Below, piece after piece: positions 45,646-57,632 of a DNA stretch of 64,000 bases. Below the pieces are notes generated by a model. The model ran no database searches. It worked only from the letters and a program-made list of their open reading frames with translations, and had not been told where the DNA came from. Position 1 is the first letter of the stretch, and each line of letters starts with the position of its first letter. Both the position numbers and the translations under genes were made by a program. Source of the stretch: Undaria pinnatifida (Eukaryota; Sar; Phaeophyceae; Laminariales; Alariaceae); contig JABAKD010000012.1 of assembly GCA_012845835.1 (NCBI GenBank), forward strand, positions 1,884,620 to 1,948,619, given 5' to 3'.

Positions 45646-47235
45646 GGCAGACAGGGAAGACCCAGGCTACGTAGGGGGGATACAACGTATGTTTTTGTTT
45701 TCAGTGGCTCCGAATCACTCGTGCGAGTGACTCCCTTGTTCCTTGGTGGCCCTGCGGTTTCGTGCTGACTGACTGACAGTCAGAGAGACAACCGGACGGA
45801 CCGACAAACAGACAGACGGGCACACGGGTAAAGCTCGAGCCATTTTTTACTTGACCAGTTTACTGCAAAAGAAAAAAAGGCAGGGATATGAAGTACTGCG
45901 TTGCGGGCACTGTGTAACTGATGCCAGGGTAAGCAATTAGAACATCGACGTTATTGCTGTGATCCCCGCTTTTCTCGGTTATCGAATGCCTTCATATATC
46001 ACGGCTATGTGGAAACCCCTGGACTTTCGTTTTTTCGTCGGCCACGCACCACATGCTTGGCACTCCGACGAGTCCCTTGGGTATACTTTAGGCATGGAGA
46101 AGTTATCGTGTAACACGTAAAACATGTAGGGCGTAGCGATGAACCATATGCGAGACATCTAGAATATAAAGTACAGTTCAATTTTTGGAGTGCTAGTAGT
46201 AAACCATGTAAACATTTGTACTTTCGTGACGACAACGCGTCTCGTAGGGCCGGCCCAAATGTTTCCCGCAGAGATGGTTCGATTTTTTCCCACGGTACTA
46301 AACGTAATTACGCGTATAACAGACCAGATTATCTTATTTCGCGTAAGCACGCACAACGGATAGATGGTTGGTGATGAATAATCCCATACCGAGGTGCAGC
46401 AGATTCTAAGAAGTTTCTGACCTTCTACCTCGAGGAGCTGAATATCTCGACTTCATCAACCAACACCACCACCCGCAACATGACTTCAAAGACATTCGTC
46501 CGCGCAACCCGCGACCAACACTATTACGCGCTAGTCCTACTAATAGTCCCAACACAATCACACTCGTACAGTTACCGTACTAACCGACAATCCCCCTGGA
46601 CACTCTCACGTGAGGGGCTCAACCGGTTAGAGTGCCAAGAGTGTCAAAAACATTAGTTAACCCAGAGTGCAAGCCGTACCGGGGGATGGTTCTGATCCGC
46701 GTCCACGTAATCATCATGCCTCAAAATGACCCGCAACAAAATTGATACCTTCTCTTCATCATGGCCTTCCGAAAGGCGCGTTCCATGATAAAGACGTGTA
46801 TGCGTACACGCCAGCATCAGTTTGTGGGCTGAGTTGTTCTGGACTGACGGCCCTGCTCAGCTAGCTGACTAGTACTGGTTGTCCCGCATGATGTCATGTC
46901 GAAGTCACCCCACGATCGAGTTTGCACGTTTTCGGCCAGGGCGTTTCTGGCCAGTTGGGCCCCTCGAAAAAAGTGAGGAACTAGCGATTGGTCTGATAAT
47001 TTTACGACATTTTTTGTTTAGGACAAGGGCATAATAGACGCATGGTCGGGTTACGCGAACGAATGCCTTCGAACTCATTTTCCCGGTAGTTAAGTATTGA
47101 GCTCCTCATATTAGGAACTCAGAAAACTCTTAGAATCTGCTGCAGCACCCGTACCGTGTTATGTCCCTTTTAAACCGTTTTTAGAATAGTCTACTAAAGT
47201 CGAAGTAAGGTTTGGCACTGTCACTGCTGTCCATT
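45646..47235. other. Mostly unrecognised DNA
   Basis: One diverged dispersed repeat at about 46395-46680 shares GTGCAGCAGATTCTAA, ATGAC(T)T..AAGG/GACATTCG and GGGCTCAACCGG(T/C)-type blocks with 60533-60730. No gene, RNA or mobile element end could be supported in the rest. Confidence 0.4.
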
Positions 47236-47448
47236 ATGGCCCATTGGTATAACCTCGATCCACGGTTGGTAGCCATGATAGTTTCGCAACTAGAAAGTAG
47301 CGTATTGGTAAAGAGGCTACTGCTACTCTCGCTCGCGTCGAGAAACAGAAATTTGGGACGGAGGGGTTCGCTGAGGAGGCACGTCGAGCATGCATGCCTT
47401 TCAACACCCTCCGGAGACTTTCGATACGGTCGAGCAAAAAAGGAATGA
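47236..47448 (+). CDS. Hypothetical 70-aa open reading frame
   Basis: ATG start, Leu/Val-rich first half (..LVAMIVSQLESSVLVKRLLLLSLA..) and basic second half (RNRNLGRRGSLRRH). It could be a chance frame or an exon remnant. No splice sites, homologous copy or neighbour supports a function. Confidence 0.2.
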   Translation: MAHWYNLDPRLVAMIVSQLESSVLVKRLLLLSLASRNRNLGRRGSLRRHVEHACLSTPSGDFRYGRAKKE

Positions 47449-47740
47449 TATGAATGTCCCAGCAGCTTGTCTAGTCAGCAAGCAAGTGCGACGGGTAATC
47501 ATGATTCCCTAGATCGAACAGGCATGCAGGGTATCAGCACCGGAGGGGTGGTCGCGAATGCTTGGCCTAAGGATCTACAGCGGATAGTTGATCGTGGATT
47601 CACTAGGCAAGTTTTGTGAAACAGTATGCAAGGAAGGCGCAGCGTGTTGGTTATCCGTATTCGAAAACGGGATATTTTGCTGATTTAAATACCACTACTA
47701 CTGTAAAGCGTAGTAAAAATCAACAGCGCGTGATACTACG

Positions 47741-48205
47741 ATGGGTATCACAGAGAGGCTGAGTCGGCCGCTTTGCCGCACCCGCTTGGGAGCGAGCTCT
47801 TGTCCCTGGGCGGCATGCGGGCGTGCCGTTGACCTCTGGCTTGCACATAGCTGCAAGGTTGAACCAGACGCAGGGGTGGAAGAGAGGGGGATGCATCTGT
47901 GGTCGACGGCGCTTGCTCAGCATGCGATGAGAAAACAGCACATAGCTACTGGGTATCACCCGTGCATAGCAAACTTGTGGAGACACAGGAGAATCCTTAG
48001 AGGTAGAGACAATGCTTCACGCCACGCGGCCGATATCGCGCGGACTAAACACGGTGAACCAGTCGCACCGCCAAGCTGTACAAAGGTTGACGATAGCCAT
48101 TCTCTTTTTCGCTTTTATTCTGGTGGAAGACATCAAACCAAAATGCGGCAGCAGTCCCGATCTAACGGGACGACAAAATCACAATTCCGACACACCCCCG
48201 TGTAG
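47741..48205 (+). CDS. Hypothetical 154-aa open reading frame
   Basis: The longest ATG-initiated frame in the low-copy 45.7-53.6 kb region. The product is rich in Arg, His, Ser and Cys. No domain, signal peptide or membrane segment is visible, and codon composition does not differ obviously from the flanks. I cannot recognise it; a chance frame is as likely as a gene. Confidence 0.2.
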   Translation: MGITERLSRPLCRTRLGASSCPWAACGRAVDLWLAHSCKVEPDAGVEERGMHLWSTALAQHAMRKQHIATGYHPCIANLWRHRRILRGRDNASRHAADIARTKHGEPVAPPSCTKVDDSHSLFRFYSGGRHQTKMRQQSRSNGTTKSQFRHTPV

Positions 48206-50330
48206 CACCGCTGAGCAGTATGAGCCTAGGGACGGGCTCTACCTCTACGCAAGGGATGTTCCTGTGGTTCTGCCCTGGCCAATCACACTAGGTATGCTTG
48301 CATAGTGTATCTCTGGTATTGATTGATTGCTGTCCGCTCAATGCCGTCTGGCGAAATGCGGAGCGAACCCGTTCGTTCTGACAAGCGATCACGCCTCTCA
48401 GGGGAAACGAGGACAACGGCTATACAAATCAGACCGTATTCATAGGAGACAAGGGGTGATACCACATCTATCCTCAATGACGTTCGTAGTATGCCTAGGC
48501 TGTGAGATTGTGCGCCGTTGGTTTTTACGCAAGTGTTTGGGTGAGGTATGGAGCTCCTCAAGTAAGAGAGGAGCCTGCGACAATGTGGTCCTCCCCTAGT
48601 GTAGTGTGTCGAAAGGTTAAAAGAGGTTAAGTTCCATTGTATCGACACTTGTACCGGCTATTTGGTCTTCCGCGCAGGGTTTCGCGTTCTCTACCCGCCG
48701 GGTCATGTTTGCATATACCACTCGACCGGGTGGTATTCGTTTCGCGTTCATGTCGTCGAGTCGGCTAGATTTGTATTACGGCTTAGATGCATTAAAATCG
48801 ATGGTTCCACTCCTTTACAGTCGATATCGTATGCAAAACCAACACCCGCACTCTTGTATATAGCATACCCATTTTCAACTTGCGGCGAGTCGCCCTCCGC
48901 CCCCCGCATGCAAGGAAACGCACACTGCACTGTGAACGTGATTACAGAAAATAGGAAGTGCATACTTGTATACGTAACAGGCATTATCATTTCTGCGGTT
49001 TTCCGTTTATTTGCACCGTTAAAATGTCATGTGTACAACTACATCTACTCGGTGCAGGATGCCAATATCAACCGCTCGCTTCTCACTCCGTCCATCTCAA
49101 CATACGATTAATCGGTATTATGTTTCCGCTCATGTGCATATGCCGCCTCCCGGACCCTTGCCGAATTCGATCTCGATACCTCCATCGCCGGCGACAGTGC
49201 TTACCCTCGCCTTTGCAGGGTCACATATATATATATATTTATATACGTAAGAGCACAAGCAATAGATATTGTTTTTAACCGTGGCTAAGTTCTGCTGGTC
49301 ATCATGTTCACCCCGCCCGTTTCAACTCGTGTTGCCCGTGTTTCTTCTATTTCCCCCTCCTTGTGTATCGTATACAGCCCACCCTGGGAGGCCAAGAAGA
49401 ATTTTGGAAATCTAGGCTCGTAGCGTCCACCGCCTGCAAGAAGGCCCACACTACTGTATGTATGAACGTGCGAAGAATATATGTTCCAGATCGCCTTGGT
49501 TGGGTTGTGCCGTGCAGCCTGTCCACCCGTCCCGTCTCAACATTCGTCCGAGTATCGTGTTTCGTCTCTTCGGCCTTGCGTACACCCCACTCCCCGGACC
49601 CGTTGCAATATTTATATTGCCCGCGAATCATCCTCCGCCTGCAAATCTCGCACAGTTCTGTATCTCACGAGCACATGGTATATGCAAGGGAACTTTGGTT
49701 GAATTCTGCGATGTATCCCACTTACCGACATTTAGATCCCAACGTGTGCATCATCCTCACCACCCTCCCTCTCCTCCTGTGTACAGCCTACTCTCCGATC
49801 TCTTCGCCAGTTATTTGCTGAAGTAAAGGGGCCCATGTGCCCATCGCCTGCAAGACGTCCAGCGATCTGTGCGCGTGTATACATCATGTACTGTAGATGA
49901 TAGCTTTGTTTAATTAGCGCGCGTTATCCAGTGTACCCCTCCTTTTTCAACTTGCCTGTCGTTATTTTTCTCTCTCCCCGCGCTTGACTACGCGACACCG
50001 TGCTTTCTTTTCTGCTTACCTCGCCCGCCCCTTCCGTGTCTCAACGTCTTTGTTGTTGTTTTCCCCTTTTTCCGCCGTTCCATGTCATCCTCACCCTGCT
50101 TGCTTAAAACAGCAGGTAACCTATACTGTCATCGTAATTGGTTTAAGTGGCGATTTCAAGGTGCACTCTCGTGGCGCGGCGTAAATACAGCTGGGCGCAG
50201 TTCGCTGGTCTTTCCAGCACCCAGCTATACCATATAGCGAAGGTCGGGGTTGCTTGGTCCTAATTACGTTCGTCGGCCCCAACGTATAACGGCGACCGCT
50301 CGATTCTGTCGGGCAAACAGCCATAATACT
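48206..50330. other. Low-copy DNA, weak internal repetition
   Basis: Segments around 48690-48740, 49310-49380, 49500-49570 and 49920-50090 share CGTTTC/TTCGTGT, CCCGTCTCAAC-like and CGCCTGCAA(G/A) strings, suggesting old duplications. An ATATATATAT run lies at 49226-49244. Open frames here start at TTG or CTG only and are not called. Confidence 0.3.
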
Positions 50331-50763
50331 AGAACTTGTGCAGCTTCATCTTGATCTCCTTCTTAAGGGCTAACTTAAGGTCGAGCGCTTGATTCTGTCG
50401 CCGGGCCCAATTCTCTGGGGCAGAGCTTATACGCATTCTTAGGTATACATTGTTTCGGATAGACCCTGCATTTCCTTGGGGTTGAGCTTGCACTTCGTGC
50501 TTTTTATCTTGGAGTAGAGCTTGATACTTCCTTGGAGCTGAGCTCTTATTTGCGTAGCGCAGAGTTTGCATCCACTTCAGTTGGATAGCGCTTAGATCGG
50601 TGGGAACCGCAAACCGGAAGTATTGATGAATATCTCTACAAAACGTGTTGCGGCGAGCGGCGGCGGCGGCAGCGGCGGTGGCGGCGACGACAGCGGTGAT
50701 AGTGGCGGTGTGATCCGTGACCGGCCGTCGACGACGGTGGTGGAGGTGGCATCGGGTGGCCAT
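50331..50763 (-). CDS. Hypothetical 144-aa open reading frame over diverged short repeats
   Basis: Starts at an ATG inside a GGC/GCC repeat. The first third is His/Arg then poly-Ala from that repeat. The rest is Lys/Gln/Ala-rich and ends in a basic KEIKMKLHKF tail. The DNA contains degenerate ~37-bp repeats (TCCTTGGAG.TGAGCT(T/C)..). A low-complexity frame may be fortuitous. Confidence 0.2.
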
Positions 50764-50832
50764 TTCAGCGGTGGTGGCAGCGGCGGCCGAGTGAGGACGT
50801 GTTGGTGCCTGGATGGACCTGTTGATTCGTGA
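50626..50832 (+). CDS. Possible Gly-rich first exon
   Basis: ATG-initiated (MNISTKRVAAS..) with Gly/Ser/Asp runs encoded by a GGC/GGT repeat, ending ..TCWCLDGPVDS, where the frame meets a good donor GATTC|GTGAGT at about 50828. No downstream exon was identified. It overlaps the minus-strand frame, so at most one is real. Confidence 0.2.
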   Translation: MNISTKRVAASGGGGSGGGGDDSGDSGGVIRDRPSTTVVEVASGGHFSGGGSGGRVRTCWCLDGPVDS

Positions 50833-51495
50833 GTTTCCCCGTTAAAGCCCCAAAACCCGTTTCTATACTATGTCCAAGTATTTTTAATCCCAAAGACGGG
50901 TTTCTATGTGTAAAGGCGTTATCAAGGCTACGGTCGAAGTGTCACTTTTAGGGTAAGATTTTTTCTGCCTAGCTGCTGCACCTATCCTCTTCCTTGTCTG
51001 GGAAACTACCCCAATCGTCGTAATAGCATCCATACGTGGTTTGCAATTTTTGTTACCTCTGGTACATATTATGTTTTCGTCCGACAATGTCCCGGATGAT
51101 CTACTGTAAGTCAAATAATGTTCAGCATTCGTCAAACGTCACGCCTGTTTATCCATAAAAAAGAAAACAACAAGCCAATAAGGTTGATTTTGGTATGCCG
51201 AGCTCCGAAAGCAAAAACCGACAAAACAAAATCAGTGACGAAGACCCGCGCCTGCAGAGAGCAGTGCGTTTGTCGGTGTATTTCGATTTTGGATCGACCA
51301 CCCCTGCTTCGAGACAAGCGTATCTGGGTGCTGGGGAAAGTATGGGCCAATTCTTTTGCGTGGACCATATTAGGGCACGGGATTAACTGTTTTTCGGGCT
51401 ACGCCTTTATGTTTTGTTGATGGAATTAATCCTTGAATCCTCGAGGGAGGATCAAGGCTACGGTATTGTAGTACCATACTCTATCATTGCAGTAT
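50833..51495. other. Gap, nothing recognised
   Basis: Mixed DNA with no repeat partner or gene-like frame beyond composition. Confidence 0.3.
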
Positions 51496-51645
51496 CATAC
51501 CCCAATTTTCACTGCCGGATCTGAGCTATCATACTACCATACATACATACCATACATACCATACTTACCACACATACCATAGATACTATCGCACCATTAA
51601 AATCATACCATACACACTATCACATTACCATCATACCATACTCGC
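51495..51645 (+). repeat. Degenerate ATACC/CATAC satellite
   Basis: Clusters of CATACCATA, ACATACATACC and CACCATT-type strings. Confidence 0.8.
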
Positions 51646-52218
51646 AAGAACGACTCTGCACCTCACAGACGAAACGCGTTACACGAATCGTATGGCGCGG
51701 CGTAGCCAACCATCCCGTTAATGATCCATATCGTAGAATCAAGGCAGCACGAAAGCCTATGACCGCAAGGAACAGGGGAGGGGGAGGTTCACTCGCAGGA
51801 GTGGACCTCGAGGCACCGCAAAAACCGTCCCGAAAACAAGGATAACATGAACATAACTCTCTTATGGTACCGTAGCCTACCGTAGAATCGGTAGGAGGTG
51901 CAACTACGGGGCTACTCTAGTCAGGATCCTTTTGAGAAGGAGTGACCTCTAGTGTCTGTACCTCGGCCGTAGCATGGTTGAGTTCGATACCACTTCTCCC
52001 TAGATCTCTTTGTCGTCAGTTCTTCGCGCTGTCCGCCTGTTGACCCTGTGAGTCGCGATTTCTCTGCGCTGCCCGATATACAAGGGGGTAATACCAACAG
52101 TGCCGACAATATGTGCCAGCGTACTATCGCATACCGGTACAGTACAGGGCACCGGGGCACTGTTGGGAACAGGCTAAACTGTATGGAGTTGCTATAGGGA
52201 GTTGCATTCGAGACAAGG
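51646..52218. other. Gap, nothing recognised
   Basis: No supported feature. A 100-codon minus-strand frame at 51921-52223 has no motif. Confidence 0.3.
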
Positions 52219-52457
52219 GCCACGATAGAGGTAGCGCTTTCTGGCCATTTTGTTCCTGAATGACAGGGCTCTTTAACCCCAAATGGTCTTTAAGCCGCAG
52301 CGGTTGTTTGTCAAATACGTTTTCTTTTGATACCTAGGCCATGGGATTATTCATCACAAAAGCACTTCTCCATATTTATCAAAATCAGTGTTTGGGTGGG
52401 GTGTGGAGCTCCTCGTGTGAGGAGTAGTAAAAAAAGAGCGCATCTCGGTCGTAGCAG
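52219..52457. mobile_element. MITE, ACGATAGAGGT family, diverged
   Basis: CCACGATAGAGGTAGC start and TCGGTCGTAGCAGG end. Internal TACCTAGGCCATGGGATT core intact. Confidence 0.65.
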
Positions 52458-54369
52458 GTACCTCGGGCGAAGTGATTTCACCGGCACTGTCAAGAATAGT
52501 GGCACTATGGAACCATTGGGTATTTAGGACATACCGTTCCCGGCAAAAGAGAGACTACGTTCGACCGACGGCCCCGGAGGCGAATGCAGAGTAGTGCTAT
52601 TATTCATGGGAAATTTTGGTTCTAAGTGTGTGTTGACCGCGTTTGCTTCAGCAAGCCATATGCACCGCAACATGAATGGTCTCCTGTCCCAGCGAATGCC
52701 GTGTCCCAGCAGTAGCTACGGGCAATCTCTTCTAAGATTATTTGAGCAACGAGGATGATGCCACACGCTCCCCACAGGCTGCGGAGAAACCCCGACATAC
52801 ACGTATTATCACGAAAATACGGTGCACTGCTGTTGTGGTGCGTAGTGTAATAGCCCAGCTGGTATTGTTTGTCAGTGAGAAGAATGTTACGGTATGAGTT
52901 CACCATGTTGTGTCTATGGCGTCTCACTTGGAGAGCTCTGTACCGCACCCATAACTCGATTTTGAGGAATACCGCCCGATCAACCTCACATGGTCTATGG
53001 TACACATAGGGAAGTATTGTTGCAAGTTTATGATGGCATTTCGAATATTAGCCGAAGACGCGCCGTCATTCTCGAAAAATAAACTACCGAAATACGCTAC
53101 TCGTACCTCTGTCGCGGCGAGGGTCGTGACAGCTCTGCGGTTACCTAGTATTGTGCTTTAAGACAACCGAGTGTTTCGAAAATAACGCCATTTGCAAGCA
53201 GAACACGACACCTATTCGCAATAAAATACAGGGTATTGAGAGAGGCTGAGATTTATTTACAGGAACGTAATGAATTCGTTTCGAGCCATTATACCAAAGT
53301 TTGATGTGTACAATGTCCCTCGACCTAGTAAGAAACCCAGCCAGGGGCAGAATTTTCGTTTACTGTGTATTGGTCCCTCTATGGTGCGGGCATGTGCCAA
53401 TGGCGAACGCTGGCACTCTTGTAACGGCAACCGGCGCTATTCCGCATACTGGCACTAGTGCCTGCTCCCATTAGTGCCACGCGACTTCACAGCCTCTATA
53501 GCGGGCAACCGGTACCATATCGCGGCAATCGATAGCGGCACCACACGCCTATAAGAGTCTGTATAAGTTGTCCTGTACTCTGTTGCGGTGTGAGACTAAC
53601 AGCAAACTTTCTGTGCAACGCCGGCGTCCTCGATCTTACACAAACGTTCACCTGCAAAACCCAACAACCGCCCGGTGGACCGACGTCGGGATGGGCTCCT
53701 TCTTCGCCAGGTTCTTCTTCATCTTCTCTCTCCGCGTCGGTAAGACCAGAGACATTCGGTGTCTAGATAGTATCTTCTCCCCAGTTTTAGCTGTGGGCCG
53801 GCCCACCCGGGTTCGGCATGGTCGCAAACATGCATGCCACGGTAGACTCTTTTTTCCGGTGACCTCGGTTTCCAACTGCTCGTGCTACTGTCTACACATT
53901 ATGATATCCCAGAACCTTCATCTTGAGCAAACTGGAAGTGCAACCCGATGACCACACCTATACATAGCCTAGATTTACCTCAATATGGCAACATTGCGAA
54001 TCAATAACGGCATTAGCAACATTTCGGGTCAAGCATGGTTAAGGAGCATGATTAAGGAGCGCTGTCGTTCGGAAAATATTTTCGCCAGTAAAAAGTTCGA
54101 CCTATAGCTTGTATAGCTATCGAATTTAATGGCGCGCGTCCAAAATGTTTTGGAGCATATGTGTATGAACTATCATATCATATCTTGTACTAGTACCTGT
54201 GGTATTACGCCAGGTGGAGTTTTCATTATAGTAGACACAGGTGACAAATTTCATACCCGCCGCCAAAGGAGGCGGGGGCTGTCGATAGGGTCCTGCCGAA
54301 CTGTGGTACTGCTATGCAACCTGGCGGGAAATTTGTTTGAAGTTGCGCGCACGCCTACCCGGTGCTATC
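52458..54369. other. Mostly unrecognised DNA
   Basis: Contains a possible signal-peptide-like start at 53692 (MGSFFARFFFIFSLRV) followed at once by a donor (CGTCG|GTAAGA). It could be a first exon of the gene proposed at 54.9-61.2 kb, but nothing links them. 53300-53560 has scattered (T)ACCGGCAC / GGCACTA strings also found near 62880-62970. Confidence 0.3.
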
Positions 54370-54626
54370 ATGAGCAACAACAGCAGGAGCAATTTCGTTT
54401 CTCGGGCGATAGAAGCCCTGTTGCTTTCAATTTTCACCCCACGAGCGCAACGTTTTAAGGGGAATCCCCAACCTTGGAAATTTCATTTTGTCCAGCGGAT
54501 TAACTCGAAAGTCGCCGAGCAGAAGAGCGGTTGCATTGAGGGAGCTGAAACTAACTATCGTTTTGGAGAGAGTTTTTGTTTTGTTGGCGGGGTTGCCGGG
54601 CGCGTGTGGGGCGTACCACAGAGAAT
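54370..54626 (+). CDS. Possible first exon, unrecognised
   Basis: ATG-initiated (MSNNSRSNFVSRAIEALLLS..), 85 codons of mixed composition ending ..GRVWGVPQR at a donor AGAAT|GTAAGA. The phase it leaves does not match the only strong acceptor before 54860, so assignment to the downstream exons is unproven. Confidence 0.25.
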
Positions 54627-54858
54627 GTAAGAAGGTGTGTTTCAGTGTGTAGGTGTTTTTTTCTTATATGTCGGGCGTGTGGGAAGTAGGAGTAGTTTTG
54701 CAATCGTAGCAGCTGCTTCCCATTATTTTGCGGGCGCATCGCGTAGGTCTATTCAACTTTGGAGCCGTGTACGCTCGTACACGGCAAAGAGCGTTTCAAT
54801 TTCGTTGGGGCGTGAAACGGCTGCGTATCAACACTTAAACTGCCTTGTTACGGAAACG

Positions 54859-55171
54859 AGCTCGGATACAGGATAGGGTCTATGTTCGATCGAGTCAAAC
54901 GGCTGCTTATCTAGATGCACCACCTTGCTTTCTACATATCGCCGTGGTTTTACACAACATATTGGGAGAATTGAATTGCGAAAAGCGGCTGTTTCATGAC
55001 ATGTTCTCGCACGCACCGCTTTGCTACGCAATTCGTTGGGTTGTTTGGGTGGCTGCAGGGGTCGGGCTGTTGGCGACAAACGACTTGTTCAACGGCATGG
55101 TGGCGGTTCTATACCTGAACACCTTTTACTGCACCCATCTTCAAACCATTCTCGCTGCAATGCGATCACAG
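54859..55171 (+). CDS. Candidate exon a of a membrane-protein gene
   Basis: Open from a stop at 54836 to donor ATCACAG|GTGAGC (phase 0). Encodes ..FHDMFSHAPLCYAIRWVVWVAAG-like sequence with a hydrophobic stretch (about 55025-55070) and a second apolar stretch (..GMVAVLYLNTFYC..). The 5' limit is uncertain; GATACAG|GAT at 54868 or CTAG|AT at 54914 are possible acceptors. Protein family not recognised. Confidence 0.35.
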
Positions 55172-56844
55172 GTGAGCTTGTCGAATGCACTCACGGGTGC
55201 CATGAGCTGGGCTGAGATAGGTTCACCGATACTCTCATGGTGGCGGAACGAACGGGGTACGTGAAGACCCTGATCGATATATTGAAGCACACATAAAGCA
55301 CAAAGTGGAGAGTTATTATTGGGTACCTGGTATATAGATTTTCCGGGGTAAGATGAACTTCCCCCGGGGATAAACATCCCTGTTTAGCCTGATTCTTGAT
55401 ACGATATCCCCCCCCCCCCAAGCCATCGATTTTCTTCAAGGGACGTTTCATCATGCGGCTGCTCGACCCAAGGAAGGACACTCTTAAAAAAACGTATCCG
55501 CTTTTTTTCTTGTGTGCAAAGGTCTATCGATCGATGACGTCGGGGTGTGGCGGTTCACCGTGTTTCAGGAGATACGACCGGCAGCTGGTTTTGAAACCGG
55601 CGATTTCGTTAAATAAAAGTTGGAGGGGCTACCCCACAATGACTCCTTAGTGTTGCCCCTTCGAAGTCCCAGACCGTTACGCGATCATCTCGTACGCCTC
55701 GTACCCTTGACAGAGTTTGCCTTTAGTGTACGAGGGTTTGGTATATTGCAGCGCTCTCCGATATCACGCACACGACGTACGAAACTCTATGCAAGTCCTC
55801 TTAAGCTGTCATCCAAATATTGCCATGAACGGAAAATTACAGGAATCCTCGAATATATCACCACCAAATGTACGACTTGAACGGCGGGGTGTCCATTCCA
55901 TACCTTCGCACATTTTTATGCCTGCCACATTCAAACACCGCTTACCACCATGCAAACACGAATGAGTTTTAGCGCTGTATGTAGGCGATTATCGTCTATA
56001 GTAGGCGATATTATACGCGGCACGGAAACCCAGATTGACACATTCACAAACGTCTGATCCAACGTTAAACATGCATTTGTTTCGACTGGTACTAATTCAT
56101 ACGTCCCCGGCACATCAGATCCTTATTGAGCTATACATTATCTGTGCCTTGCACGGCGGATAGATCCCTGGTCTCAGCATGATCTGCATGGTCTATATCA
56201 TGCTTCTCGGTAAGAGCCGGACGATCTAAATGATTTAGCACGTGCTTCTTGGGTTGGATCTGTACTGTGCAGCAGTACAAATATCCTGCGCAGTATGTAA
56301 TGGCGACAGCCGTGGAATATGCTGTAGACAATATGATCTAGATCGTGACTTGACCCATGTAAGGACTAATCGAACGCACTTCGTAGCGAATTCTAGTAAT
56401 TAGTGCACAACAATCACATCTTCGACTGAGACGATGTCGAAGACCCCATCTGAAACTTTCCGGAGACTTCGTTCTTAGTCTAGACGTCGACACGGTGGGA
56501 TACAAGCAAACCGATGCTCTTGAGTTGTCTGGTGGGTGAATCGTTGAAGCCGTTCGTGCCTCACGGTCGTCATATGGCGGCTGAAGCCGCAGACAACGGC
56601 GTTGAGAAAGGTTCAGCAGGACAGATGTATCAATGCGAATCGATTCCACGTCTCCGCAAGGGTACATCTAGAAGACGTGAAAATTTCTCCGTCTGAATCG
56701 AAGAAATCGGTGCGGACATTCGCCGGGGAATCAATTTGTTTTATTTCGCGCCAACCCGCATGCCCATGCCATCCTGACCCCGGCCCTCACCGGGCCGTTG
56801 TTTTTTTTGTTGTCATTCATGCACTCGCGATACGACGAGTGCAG
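55172..56844. other. Possible intron with dispersed-repeat relics
   Basis: Contains a C-run (55410-55419), a copy of the 26560-26810 repeat at 56100-56340, and otherwise unrecognised DNA. Confidence 0.3.
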
Positions 56845-56971
56845 TATTTGTCAGGATGCTCTGGGCTGGCCTCCGTCACGACGGACTGCGAGAATCTCAG
56901 AGAAGCCATGGAGCAAACCGAGGCCTACGTGGATGTCTATCTCAACCTTCCGAACAGCGTCTACGTGCAAG
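56845..56971 (+). CDS. Candidate exon b of the same gene
   Basis: Acceptor GACGAGTGCAG|TAT after a T-rich tract at 56799-56815. Donor GTGCAAG|GTATTT. Phase 0 in, phase 1 out, matching exon a and exon c. Encodes a soluble segment with ..TTDCENLREAMEQTEAYVDV.. and ..LNLPNSVYVQ. Composition looks coding, but the acceptor context is only fair. Confidence 0.35.
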
Positions 56972-57500
56972 GTATTTTTCGTACGGGCCCGATTCGAGCT
57001 ACGGTAGAGGTGTTGCGGTAGGGCGGTACCAATATCGTAGGACCGCCTTCGTGGGGCCATTGAATGGAGCGCTAAGCATTTCCCGATGTTTTGCCCGGTA
57101 AGATGCTACAGGTGGCTACGTTCCGTTTCAACTCGCGCGTGCTCACCTCTATATAGCAAACACCATTAGCGTTGAGCTCGAACGCATTGCGCCGAGATTG
57201 CACACGCAACTACACGTGAAAAATCTCTCCCATTTTCTGCATGGACACAGGACAGCAGGCCCATTTTCTACATGGAAACAGGACAACAGCGACAAGCGCC
57301 ACCTTCTTCGTTGAGGGTTATGAGTGCAATTCACCAGCCGCACCTAGCGATTCTGGCCGCCTTCAACATGCCGGGATACCACCATACCATACCCAGACCG
57401 CCTTGCTGGTGGACCCTTGCTGTCCTAGTTTTTCCGCCTAAAACGTCTGGCTGACAGGCCCCCGCAACCGAGATTCTACACAGTATCCTATCGTTAGAGA

Positions 57501-57632
57501 CGCGCGCTGCGATAGAGGAACAGTACCTTTTTTTGGCGAAATTGTTTTCCTCACCCCGCAATCGTCCCGAGGGCCATCTTCGTTTTGCAAACGTCCTATG
57601 TTTTGTATACCTAGGAGCAATGGGTCTCGTTA
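57501..57632. mobile_element. MITE, ACGATAGAGGT family, truncated
   Basis: Starts CGCGCGCTGCGATAGAGG. Ends after TATACCTAGGAGCAATGGG, so roughly half of the element is missing. Confidence 0.55.

Noticed and set aside
48662-49111. 149-codon plus-strand frame
   Set aside because: Begins at TTG, no domain, and overlaps weak duplicated DNA.
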